Below the pieces are notes generated by a model, which was not told the DNA's origin, searched no databases, and saw nothing but the letters and a program-made list of their open reading frames with translations. This document shows positions 1-6,729 of a stretch of 64,000 nt of DNA, piece after piece. Each line of letters starts with the position of its first letter. The stretch's first letter is position 1. The stretch lies in NCBI RefSeq assembly GCF_003347515.1, contig NZ_QEII01000303.1, forward strand, positions 1 through 64,000, written 5' to 3'. The DNA is from Rhodoferax ferrireducens (lineage in GTDB: Bacteria > Pseudomonadota > Gammaproteobacteria > Burkholderiales > Burkholderiaceae_C). A program made the translations under genes and the position numbers.

Positions 1-209
1 GGCTGTAATAACGTCTTGTGGGGCGAGGGCTATCGACCTCGTTCGAACTGGTGTGCACGATCTTCATGATGCACACTATCGTTTCGATTGGTCATCGATT
101 CAATATGCCTTCAGCAGACGCTTACGATAAGGGGCCGTCTGGAGGCAGGCGAAGCCAGTCGGAAGCTGGTCTCTCGACTCGACCGAGAAATTCGGCCACA
201 TGCGCCCCT

Positions 210-878
210 TTAAGATACTCTACGAGTTAACCAGCCATGGATGTGGGCGACCATTTGATGGAATTTCGTAAACTGCTTTGTCGATGGTTTCGCTACTGTG
301 GCATGGGCATCACGGTAAAGGTAGAGCATTGAGAATGCCATCATGAGAAGAAAACTCGACATACTTAACATTGCTGCAGTGCCTTTTGAACTCCAACCGT
401 TCCAGCGATTGAAATACCCAAAGAGTGCAACAGATAGAACAATTCCTGCCGCGACCACAAACGACTTGACGATGCTCCAAATGAAGAAGCGAATAGTTCC
501 GTTGACAAAAATTGGAGCGGATGCGCAACCAAAGAGTCCACTCAGGACGTAGCTGGTGATCTGTGGAAGTAAGACCATTGCCAGTATTGCAGAAAATATC
601 TTCAAGTCGGTTTCAAGGTCCAACATGAACTTGAGGAACGCGTTGACTGCTGCTCCAAGTTCTCCTCTATACACTCCTTGGTTATCGATTGCTCCAATGC
701 TACTAGCCCAGTCGGCGACTATGCATGTTGCAACAGCGGCTAGAGAAAAAAGGTACCAGACGACACGTACGTCTGGTCCATTTTTTTCCGCAAGTTTGAG
801 TCCTGTGTACCCAATAACGATTAGCGTCATTAGCGCAAGGGCTGTGAATGTGAGAATAATTTGGATATCGTTGGACAT
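210..878 (-). CDS. Hypothetical multi-pass membrane protein
   Basis: A 222-residue protein I do not recognise. About five hydrophobic segments are visible, near residues 8-28, 40-60, 92-115, 128-155 and 168-188, with a short basic cytoplasmic-looking tail. It lies downstream of the ubiquitin-like operon on the same strand, separated from it by the attC-like palindrome at 900-998, and its ATG is only about 20 bp past that palindrome, as in a gene cassette. No strong Shine-Dalgarno sequence precedes it. Composition is AT-richer than the core genes. It could be a membrane effector of the neighbouring system or an unrelated cassette gene; the sequence does not decide. Confidence 0.6.
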   Translation of the reverse strand: MSNDIQIILTFTALALMTLIVIGYTGLKLAEKNGPDVRVVWYLFSLAAVATCIVADWASSIGAIDNQGVYRGELGAAVNAFLKFMLDLETDLKIFSAILAMVLLPQITSYVLSGLFGCASAPIFVNGTIRFFIWSIVKSFVVAAGIVLSVALFGYFNRWNGWSSKGTAAMLSMSSFLLMMAFSMLYLYRDAHATVAKPSTKQFTKFHQMVAHIHGWLTRRVS

Positions 879-899
879 GTCATCAATGTTTCCGGAGAG

Positions 900-998
900 G
901 TCTAGCGTTTGACGTGAGGGGCCGCCATAGCGGCAAAGCCGCGAAGGGACCCTACAAGCGCAGCTTGTGGGCGGTCCCCCTCGACTGATTGGTTAGGC
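900..998. other. attC-like imperfect palindrome (possible integron cassette site)
   Basis: A 99-bp imperfect inverted repeat bounded by GTCTAGC (900-906) and GTTAGGC (992-998). The arms TGACGTGAGGGG and CCCCCTCGACTGA pair, and two smaller hairpins lie between them (around GCGGCAAAGCCGC and CAAGCGCAGCTTG). One terminal heptamer is a perfect integron core (GTTRRRY, or RYYYAAC on the other strand); the other has one mismatch. It begins 11 bp after the DUF6527 stop and ends about 20 bp before the next start, the spacing expected of a cassette. No integron integrase is visible, so a terminator or a REP-like palindrome remains possible. Confidence 0.5.
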
Positions 999-1009
999 TG
1001 CATGGCTAC

Positions 1010-1405
1010 CTATGTAAACCACCGTTTGAATGCGTCTGCGGCTTGAGTGAATACGCTCTTGCCAACAGCCAGTCGCGCAACGTCAATCCGGTCTCTTTGT
1101 TTTACCGTTGAAATCCTTCTATCGCTAAACGATTCTGCCCACCGCACACAATTCCTGATTATCAGATAGTGCGAACGGCAGGGGAAATTCCAGTTCCCAA
1201 TTGACGGTGACAATGAAACACAAGCGCCATGGTCGATCAGGGACCATTTTGCCGGGTTTAAAGGCGTAACCACCTTCAAGCCGCAGCCACAGCAGCACAA
1301 GTGAGACGCTGTTCGAAATCGCTTGGATATGTAGAGTACGCCTTGATCCAACTGTTCTGGCATGTACTCCACATATCGATGACGCAGGCTCAGCAGCCGG
1401 CTCAT
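1010..1405 (-). CDS. DUF6527-type protein, third gene of ubiquitin-like operon
   Basis: A 131-residue protein of the family I recall as DUF6527, which travels with prokaryotic ubiquitin-like and E1-like genes. A cysteine cluster CCCGCG at residues 37-42 and a later CRSHY (Cys76, His79) could bind zinc or hold a catalytic Cys. The conserved-looking SLSPSIGNW segment (64-72) lies between them. Its ATG overlaps the E1 stop as ATGA (1402-1405), so translation is coupled. A role as E2-like transfer enzyme or as a Ubl-removing enzyme is inference from context; no biochemical function can be read from the sequence. Family assignment is from memory of the motif pattern. Confidence 0.75.
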   Translation of the reverse strand: MSRLLSLRHRYVEYMPEQLDQGVLYISKRFRTASHLCCCGCGLKVVTPLNPAKWSLIDHGACVSLSPSIGNWNFPCRSHYLIIRNCVRWAESFSDRRISTVKQRDRIDVARLAVGKSVFTQAADAFKRWFT

Positions 1406-2577
1406 GCAGCGTCCTTGTCATCGTTGGCCATTTCATTCGCGGCAATGGAGTAACTAAATGAACTTGCCCGTGACGAATCGCGATAAATCGCATATCGCTT
1501 CTTCCACATTACGACGGCCAAGGCGGCGTTGAGCGCATTGAGCTCCACGATCTGGATGTTTGTCGAATATTCATTCTCCGGCAGTTCCCCATCCGAGTAA
1601 TCAATTCGCTCAAGCACCGCCATGTCAACGCCCGGGCCGAAGCAAGAGACGCGCATAAGACCGGTCAGACTGTCCTGCGCTCGGAGAATGCCCATTCCAA
1701 CATCAACGAACGGGATACCCCACTCCACCAAGGACTTGATAATTGCCTTCTTAGCTGCGCCACGGTCAAGGCACAGAAATACAAAATCCATGTGCCGAAG
1801 CGCGGTCGTATTTTCATCCGCGAACACCTCATGGGGCTCAATCCCTCGGCGCATCTTGGCGTAAATTCCAGCAAAATAGGTGGCCTTTAGTGGCTTGCCT
1901 TGCAGTTCTTCAATGGACGCCGCTCCTGGAGATCGGAAGGCATTGTGTTGAGAGAAAACGTCGCCGTCATAGAGGTGAATTTCCTTGACGCACGTCTTGG
2001 CGACGAAATCAAAAACGTATGCTCCTGTTCCGCCCAGACCAATGATTGCGATTTTCAGCGCGGACAGCCGCTCATTCATAACACCAATGCCAACCCGGCT
2101 GGTCGCAGTGTCGAGGTATCGGAAAATAGATTCCCCTTCCTCTGTCTCGAAGACCGGAAATGTATTGGCGCTCACAGTCGGATCGATGACCTTCGCTTCA
2201 CCAGTAATGCGGCCAATATAGGTGGCCACTTTGTGGTGGTAATCGCGATAGGCTGCCTTTGCCGAGAATGTGAAGTCGGCTCGGATATCGCTTCCAAGAT
2301 CATGGCCTGTACTCGGGTTCGTAATTGCAGAAATAATGCGCCCGTCGTGATGGCATGGGTGTTCTCCAGTCCACATCGCAACGTGATTAGCGGGCGGTAC
2401 GGTCATATCGCCATTCAGCTCTAGCGTCGAGATCAAAACCCCACGTTTGATTTCCCGGTTCGAATTGACGTAGGGGACATCCTTGATCAGCAGGTGTCCA
2501 GCCCGGACTTCCAGGTCAAACCCTTCGTTCAGGAGCTGCTGAAGGTCGGGACTACGAGCGATTAGTTGGCGTGACAT
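1402..2577 (-). CDS. E1-like ThiF-family adenylyltransferase with N-terminal extra domain
   Basis: A 391-residue protein. Residues about 173-350 form a ThiF/E1 Rossmann domain: nucleotide loop GLGGTG (180-185), YDGD (203-206), HNAFR (211-215) with the Asn and Arg typical of E1 enzymes, and CLDRG around Asp271. This fold adenylates the C-terminus of a ubiquitin-like protein. Residues 1-150 are a separate domain (DUF6791-like by recollection) with WTGEHPCHHDG at 69-79. Cysteines usable for a thioester are few: 75, 196, 269 and 312. The start lies 26 bp inside the Ubl gene, preceded by AAGGGATGG, so the two are coupled. Specificity for the adjacent Ubl is inferred from the operon. Confidence 0.85.
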   Translation of the reverse strand: MSRQLIARSPDLQQLLNEGFDLEVRAGHLLIKDVPYVNSNREIKRGVLISTLELNGDMTVPPANHVAMWTGEHPCHHDGRIISAITNPSTGHDLGSDIRADFTFSAKAAYRDYHHKVATYIGRITGEAKVIDPTVSANTFPVFETEEGESIFRYLDTATSRVGIGVMNERLSALKIAIIGLGGTGAYVFDFVAKTCVKEIHLYDGDVFSQHNAFRSPGAASIEELQGKPLKATYFAGIYAKMRRGIEPHEVFADENTTALRHMDFVFLCLDRGAAKKAIIKSLVEWGIPFVDVGMGILRAQDSLTGLMRVSCFGPGVDMAVLERIDYSDGELPENEYSTNIQIVELNALNAALAVVMWKKRYAIYRDSSRASSFSYSIAANEMANDDKDAA

Positions 2578-2848
2578 CGAATTCCATCCCTTCTTTCACT
2601 TGAACCGACTGTCCCTCCACTAGGCTCCCCTTCGAATTGTCGGAGTGGCCGCGCGAATATTGGACGGTGAACTGGACGCCGTCGCCAGATGGCGGGTTGT
2701 CGAATGCCAACGCTACGATTTCTTCGAACGTCAGGCGTTCCTTCTGAACCGTCTTCGGCGTTCCGTTGAGATAGATGGTGACGTCCTTGCCCGGATGTTT
2801 GGGCGTTGAATCAACAGGCGGTTGGTGCGCTTGATCATTGGTACTCAT
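2552..2848 (-). CDS. Ubiquitin-like protein (single multiubiquitin-family domain)
   Basis: A 98-residue protein with a flexible N-terminal 22 residues and then a beta-grasp pattern: VTIYLNG strand (24-30), LTFEEIVALAF helix (39-49), QFTVQYSRG strand, and a GSLVEGQSVQVKEGMEF ending. This matches the multiubiquitin family found in bacterial Ub-like operons. Only one domain is present, and the tail ends TPTNRS with no di-glycine, so either no GG is needed or processing differs from eukaryotic ubiquitin. It is the first gene of the operon, with AAGGA nine bases before the ATG, and two operator-like dyads stand upstream. It would be the modifier activated by the following E1. Confidence 0.8.
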   Translation of the reverse strand: MSTNDQAHQPPVDSTPKHPGKDVTIYLNGTPKTVQKERLTFEEIVALAFDNPPSGDGVQFTVQYSRGHSDNSKGSLVEGQSVQVKEGMEFDVTPTNRS

Positions 2849-2871
2849 GTCGAATATTCCTTGGTTTAAGT

Positions 2872-2897
2872 CTGGTTAAATGATCCTGTTTAACGGC
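2872..2897. promoter_or_regulatory. Operator-like dyad, copy 1
   Basis: CTGGTTAAA, eight bases, then TTTAACGGC: a dyad whose core GTTAAA/TTTAAC is a perfect inverted repeat. It lies 24 bp upstream of the Ubl start codon. The same arrangement with the same eight-base spacer recurs at 2946-2971. Likely a repressor or activator site for the ubiquitin-like operon; the winged-helix protein encoded just upstream is the obvious candidate ligand (inference). Confidence 0.6.
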
Positions 2898-2945
2898 GCA
2901 CGAAGCAACGCATCTCAGGAACAGTTGCAGTGTAGCAGAATAAAT

Positions 2946-2971
2946 CTGCTTAATGCAAGCTGTTTAACCAG
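2946..2971. promoter_or_regulatory. Operator-like dyad, copy 2
   Basis: CTGCTTAAT, eight bases, then TTTAACCAG. The right arm is the perfect complement of the left arm of copy 1, and both spacers end in TG. Copy start points are 74 bp (about seven helical turns) apart, which would suit cooperative binding on one DNA face. It abuts the stop codon of the STAS-like gene. Confidence 0.6.
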
Positions 2972-2972
2972 A

Positions 2973-3524
2973 TTATTTTATGGCTGAGTATTTGTATTCA
3001 ATGCCCCCGGATTCAGCGACGTCTTCGGTGCGGCGGATATAGCCGTCCAAGACTAGGTTCTTGAGACGGGTACTGGCGTTTGGTACTGACAACCCAAGAT
3101 CGTTGGCGACTTGGGTTGCCAGCGCTGGTCCTTTTACAAGAACGTACTCAACAAGCTCACGAGTGGACTTCGACAGCACAGGCCCAATGATCTCAAAGGA
3201 GCCGTTGCTCCAAATCACAAGCGGTTGCTCTTTCGCCTGTGCTGCATAGTTCCAGTTGTCAATCAAATCTCGATTGGTTAGATCGGCTAAGTAGAAGCCC
3301 TTCTCACCTCTGAGCTGCTTCGCTACTGAAATGACACTTTCGCGTGGAAAAGAAGCGTCTGTCGCTTCAATGCCGTCGAGGGAGACGCCAAATACATGCA
3401 CAGTAACGTTTTGTTCGACGAAGTCCATCAGCGCTCGGAACACATCTTTCCCCTCGCTGTTGCCAAAAGGGCGTGCATTCTTTGTCAAAGTACGCAACTT
3501 TATGATGACGGATTTCTGATTCAT
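2973..3524 (-). CDS. STAS-like (DUF4325-type) protein with C-terminal winged helix
   Basis: A 183-residue protein. Residues about 1-105 resemble the STAS-like DUF4325 fold (GVSLDGIEATDASFPRESV, 46-64), which often accompanies GHKL ATPases. Residues 112-180 read as a winged helix: ALATQVANDLGLSVPNASTRL as the HTH, then LVLDGYIRR and a YKYS wing. It starts 27 bp after the ATPase stop on the same strand, so the two are one unit. A likely reading is a DNA-binding switch controlled by the ATPase partner, in the manner of anti-sigma kinase and antagonist pairs. Targets could be the two dyads immediately downstream (inference). Confidence 0.65.
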   Translation of the reverse strand: MNQKSVIIKLRTLTKNARPFGNSEGKDVFRALMDFVEQNVTVHVFGVSLDGIEATDASFPRESVISVAKQLRGEKGFYLADLTNRDLIDNWNYAAQAKEQPLVIWSNGSFEIIGPVLSKSTRELVEYVLVKGPALATQVANDLGLSVPNASTRLKNLVLDGYIRRTEDVAESGGIEYKYSAIK

Positions 3525-3551
3525 CTTGATAATTTAATGAGAATTGTAGGC

Positions 3552-4634
3552 TTAGTCAAGAAAGAAGTCGAAACAGATGTGCGTTCCCGCAATCCTGCTC
3601 AAGTTCAAAGTGTGGGAAAACTGCACGCTTTCGCCATCGTGCCTAATTTGCAATTCGAGGGTTTCCTGCCTTACAGAAATGACCCCGTTGTATTTCCGTG
3701 CGTAATCACGAGATCCGCAAAGCCCAAGCCCGCGACCGGGATCGTTCACTCGACTAAGACCCCCCGCAGAAAAAACCTCTTGCAGCAAGGCTACGCGTTG
3801 ATCAAGCGAAGAATTGCTAATCTTAGCCGCCACTTCTGGGTACTTTCGTTTCAAAATAGGCATCAGAGTCCCCACAATCCCGCGACCACCATCTGAAATT
3901 ACGGTCTGAATATGCCGTGACTTGCCTCCAGCGTAGTTCTGGAGTCCTGCAAAACCGGCTGATGTGGTGCCTGAATGTTCTTTGACATTGCCATAGAGTT
4001 CCGAGATGACAGTATGGGCCGCAATATCGTACTTAGCTCCTGTGCAAGATACGAAGCCTTTCCCAAGTAAAACGGGGATATTGTCATCAGGACTTCCGGC
4101 GTCGATTTCTTTCAACTCAACTACACCGTAATTATTTCCTTCGTAAGTTGACGCGGCAGAAATACGGGGACGCTTTGGCAAGATCTTTACCTTGTCTCGC
4201 AAAAGGTTGATGAAGCCAATTCGGTCAAAATAGGTCAGCGTCCCTTGGGATGGCCGGAAGTCAATTGAAACAGACTTGCCAGCATCAACGAGTTGATTGC
4301 AAATCGCAAGTAGCCGAGCTAAGGCCTCCAGCAAAATACTACACCTCTCCCCGACAACAAACATAACTCGGATACAGGTCGAATCAAGTGGCGATCCAGC
4401 AGCAAGGAGAGACTCCTCAAAAGACTGTGCCGTGAGCCACCGGTTGCTCCCCAAGTCAATGCGTAATACAGCCAGCGACCAAGTAAATGCATCCGCATCC
4501 TTGACAAATATGTCCGGATAATCGTGCAATACGCGGTTGATCTCAGTCTTGTCTGCCCGAAGGTGATTGGCAATATCTTTGGCCTTTTGATCAGGCGTCT
4601 GTTCGAGAATCGTCTGTATTCTTTTTAGAATCAT
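3552..4634 (-). CDS. GHKL (HATPase_c) ATP-binding protein with N-terminal helix-turn-helix
   Basis: A 360-residue protein if translation starts at the ATG at 4634, preceded by AAGGAG; an in-frame ATG at 4733 is possible, but further upstream is umuC debris. Residues 1-55 look like a winged helix (AKDIANHLRADKTEINRVL). Residues 200-345 carry GHKL boxes: N-box SELYGNVKEHSG (211-222), G1 ISDGGRGI (246-253) and G2 NDPGRGLGL (297-305). No phosphoacceptor histidine domain is evident, so it is more like an anti-sigma or regulatory ATPase than a sensor kinase. Paired with the STAS-like gene downstream. Confidence 0.75.
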   Translation of the reverse strand: MILKRIQTILEQTPDQKAKDIANHLRADKTEINRVLHDYPDIFVKDADAFTWSLAVLRIDLGSNRWLTAQSFEESLLAAGSPLDSTCIRVMFVVGERCSILLEALARLLAICNQLVDAGKSVSIDFRPSQGTLTYFDRIGFINLLRDKVKILPKRPRISAASTYEGNNYGVVELKEIDAGSPDDNIPVLLGKGFVSCTGAKYDIAAHTVISELYGNVKEHSGTTSAGFAGLQNYAGGKSRHIQTVISDGGRGIVGTLMPILKRKYPEVAAKISNSSLDQRVALLQEVFSAGGLSRVNDPGRGLGLCGSRDYARKYNGVISVRQETLELQIRHDGESVQFSHTLNLSRIAGTHICFDFFLD

Positions 4635-4747
4635 TCTGTACGGGGGCTCCTTGGGTACAGTGTATTTGGTGTTGCAGCAGTTAACTCGCACCAGTACTTG
4701 CTGCAAAAGATACTTGTCGTGAGATGACGACATAAACGCTCTCTCTT

Positions 4748-5074
4748 GAAGACCACAATTTGTCCGGCCAGACTCCCTTGCTGGCGCAATTTGACCGCGA
4801 CCCGGCTCGCGAACTCGGTCACGGCTTTGCTCAGGTCCACAAACTCCGTCACAGCGTGACAAAACGACCGCGCGCAGGCAATTTCCTGCCTCGGCTGCTG
4901 CACCTGCTCCAGGTCAATGCACGGCGTGCCCTGCAGCTCGCGCACGGTGCGCTCCAGCACCACGCCCCAGCGGCTGCGCACCAGGGCCGTATAGAGCCGG
5001 GCTTGGTCCAACATGGTGTGGATGCCACACTGCGTGAACTGCCTCGTGGTCTGCCGGATGGGTGATCCCAGTCT
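4748..5074 (-). pseudogene. umuC: umuC remnant (DNA polymerase V catalytic subunit fragment)
   Basis: The minus frame encodes about 108 residues typical of the UmuC little-finger region: CGIHTMLDQARLY, WGVVLERTVRELQGTPC, PRQEIACARSF and AVTEFASRVAVKLRQQG. A stop codon lies immediately upstream of 5074, and similarity ends abruptly after GQIVVF at 4748, where the leader of the GHKL gene begins. Both the polymerase core and the C-terminus are missing, so it cannot function. It lies between two accessory modules and marks a recombination or insertion scar in a former umuDC locus, a common island target. Confidence 0.75.
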
Positions 5075-5165
5075 TTAAGCGTTATTGCCACTTCTTCGCC
5101 CTAATGAAGTTCGGTTAACCTACCCCGTGCGGCTTTTCGCACTGAGGGACAGAACAAGACTTCCA

Positions 5166-6620
5166 ATGTTTGAGCAAACTTTCAAGAATATCGACGACAT
5201 CCTGCACAAAGATGCAGGCTGCACCAGCGAACTGGACTACACCGAGCAATCCTCCTGGCTGCTATTCCTGAAATACCTGGACGCGCTGGAGGCCGACAAG
5301 GCCCTGGAAGCTGAGCTGGACGGCAAGACCTACAGCTTCATCATCGACAAGCCCTACCGATGGGACTCCTGGGCCACGCCCAAGGGGCCAGACGGCAAAC
5401 TCGACCACAACACCGCCATGACCGGCGACGACCTGCGCGACTTCGTCAACAACAAGCTGTTTGCCTACCTGCACGGCTTCAAGCAGCGCGCCAGTGGGCC
5501 GCAGACCATCGAATACAAAATCGGCGAGGTGTTCGGCGAGATCAAGAATCGCATTCAGAGCGGCTACAACCTGCGCGATGTGATCGAGTTGGTGGACGAA
5601 CTGCGCTTTCGGTCACAGACTGAAAAACACGAACTGTCGCACCTGTACGAAGCCAAGATCAAAAACATGGGCAACGCCGGACGCAATGGCGGCGAGTACT
5701 ACACGCCGCGCCCACTGATCCGCGCCATGATCCAGGTTGTCGCCCCCAAGATTGGCGAGCGCATTTACGACGGTGCCTGCGGCTCCGCCGGCTTCCTGTG
5801 CGAAGCCTTTGACTATCTTCAAAGCCAGCCCAACCTGACCACCTCCGACCAGAAGACGCTGCAAACCCGCACCTTCTATGGCAAAGAGAAAAAGAGCCTG
5901 GCCTACGTCATTGCGATCATGAACATGATCCTTCACGGCATCGAGGCCCCGAACATCGTCCACGCCAACACGCTGTCCGAGAACATTTCCGACATTCAGG
6001 ACAAAGACCGCTTTGATGTGATCCTGGCCAACCCGCCATTTGGCGGCAAAGAGCGTAAAGAGGTGCAGCAGAACTTTCCCATCAAGACCGGCGAGACGGC
6101 CTTTTTGTTTTTGCAGCACTTCATCAAGTCGCTAAAGGCTGGTGGCCGTGCCGCCATCGTCATCAAGAACACTTTTTTGAGCAACACCGACAACGCCTCG
6201 GTGAGCCTGCGCAAGCTGCTGCTGGAGAGCTGCAATCTGCACACCGTGCTGGACTGCCCCGGTGGCACGTTTCAGGGCGCAGGCGTCAAAACTGTGGTGC
6301 TGTTCTTTGAGAAAGGCGCGCCCACGCGCAAAGTCTGGTACTACCAGCTCGACGTCGGCCGCAACATGGGCAAGACCAATCCGCTTAATGATGCTGACCT
6401 GACCCAGTTCATCACGGCGCAAAAGACCTTTGCCGACAGCGCGCAGAGCTGGTCGCTGGACGTTTCAGCAGTCAACGCCAGCACGTTTGACCTCTCGGTC
6501 AAGAATCCGACGGGTGGCGAGGTGGTGGCGCACCGCAGCCCGCTGGACATCATGGACGAGATCGCCGCGCTGGATCTTGAAGCCGCCGAGGTGCTAGCAA
6601 CGATTCGGGAGTTGTTGTGA
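5166..6620 (+). CDS. hsdM: Type I restriction-modification DNA methyltransferase subunit M
   Basis: A 484-residue N6-adenine methyltransferase. An N-terminal helical domain precedes the SAM motif DGACGSAGFL (about residues 202-211) and the catalytic NPPFGG (about 289-294). The protein modifies DNA in complex with HsdS. I take the ATG at 5166 because MFEQTFKNIDDILHKDAG is the usual N-terminus; the ATG at 5085 would add an unrelated leader. The stop is followed directly by a dispersed repeat, and a plausible lost C-terminal tail is encoded beyond it (see findings). GC content is chromosome-like, unlike the AT-rich Ub region next door. Confidence 0.95.
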   Translation: MFEQTFKNIDDILHKDAGCTSELDYTEQSSWLLFLKYLDALEADKALEAELDGKTYSFIIDKPYRWDSWATPKGPDGKLDHNTAMTGDDLRDFVNNKLFAYLHGFKQRASGPQTIEYKIGEVFGEIKNRIQSGYNLRDVIELVDELRFRSQTEKHELSHLYEAKIKNMGNAGRNGGEYYTPRPLIRAMIQVVAPKIGERIYDGACGSAGFLCEAFDYLQSQPNLTTSDQKTLQTRTFYGKEKKSLAYVIAIMNMILHGIEAPNIVHANTLSENISDIQDKDRFDVILANPPFGGKERKEVQQNFPIKTGETAFLFLQHFIKSLKAGGRAAIVIKNTFLSNTDNASVSLRKLLLESCNLHTVLDCPGGTFQGAGVKTVVLFFEKGAPTRKVWYYQLDVGRNMGKTNPLNDADLTQFITAQKTFADSAQSWSLDVSAVNASTFDLSVKNPTGGEVVAHRSPLDIMDEIAALDLEAAEVLATIRELL

Positions 6621-6682
6621 TTGCTATTGAATTAATAGCTTCGTGCGCAGGTTCTACGGGGGCTAGGGGGCGAGTTTTCTTA
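6621..6682 (+). repeat. Dispersed repeat, copy A (between hsdM and hsdS)
   Basis: Matches the family pattern: an ATTGAATTAATAGCT start, TGCGC in the middle, then GGGGGCTAGGGGG and an AT-rich end. It follows the hsdM stop directly. The DNA after it reads in frame as DPSQQRQVVQALEGGV and ends ATGA on the hsdS start, suggesting the repeat interrupted the end of hsdM. Confidence 0.65.
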
Positions 6683-6729
6683 GATCCTTCGCAGCAGCGA
6701 CAGGTGGTGCAAGCGCTGGAGGGTGGCGT

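Noticed and set aside
18..230. Plus-strand ORF of 70 codons at the left edge
   Set aside because: No domain or Shine-Dalgarno support; I see no gene in 1-209.
3396..3896. Plus-strand ORF of 166 codons
   Set aside because: Shadow of the STAS-like and GHKL genes; its protein has no domain-like pattern.
4635..4862. N-terminal extension of the GHKL protein
   Set aside because: Part of the extension is antisense to or out of frame with the umuC remnant and looks non-coding; the ATG at 4634 has AAGGAG upstream.
5085..5165. Upstream ATG extension of hsdM
   Set aside because: The added 27 residues resemble no HsdM N-terminus; MFEQTFKNID at 5166 is the usual start.
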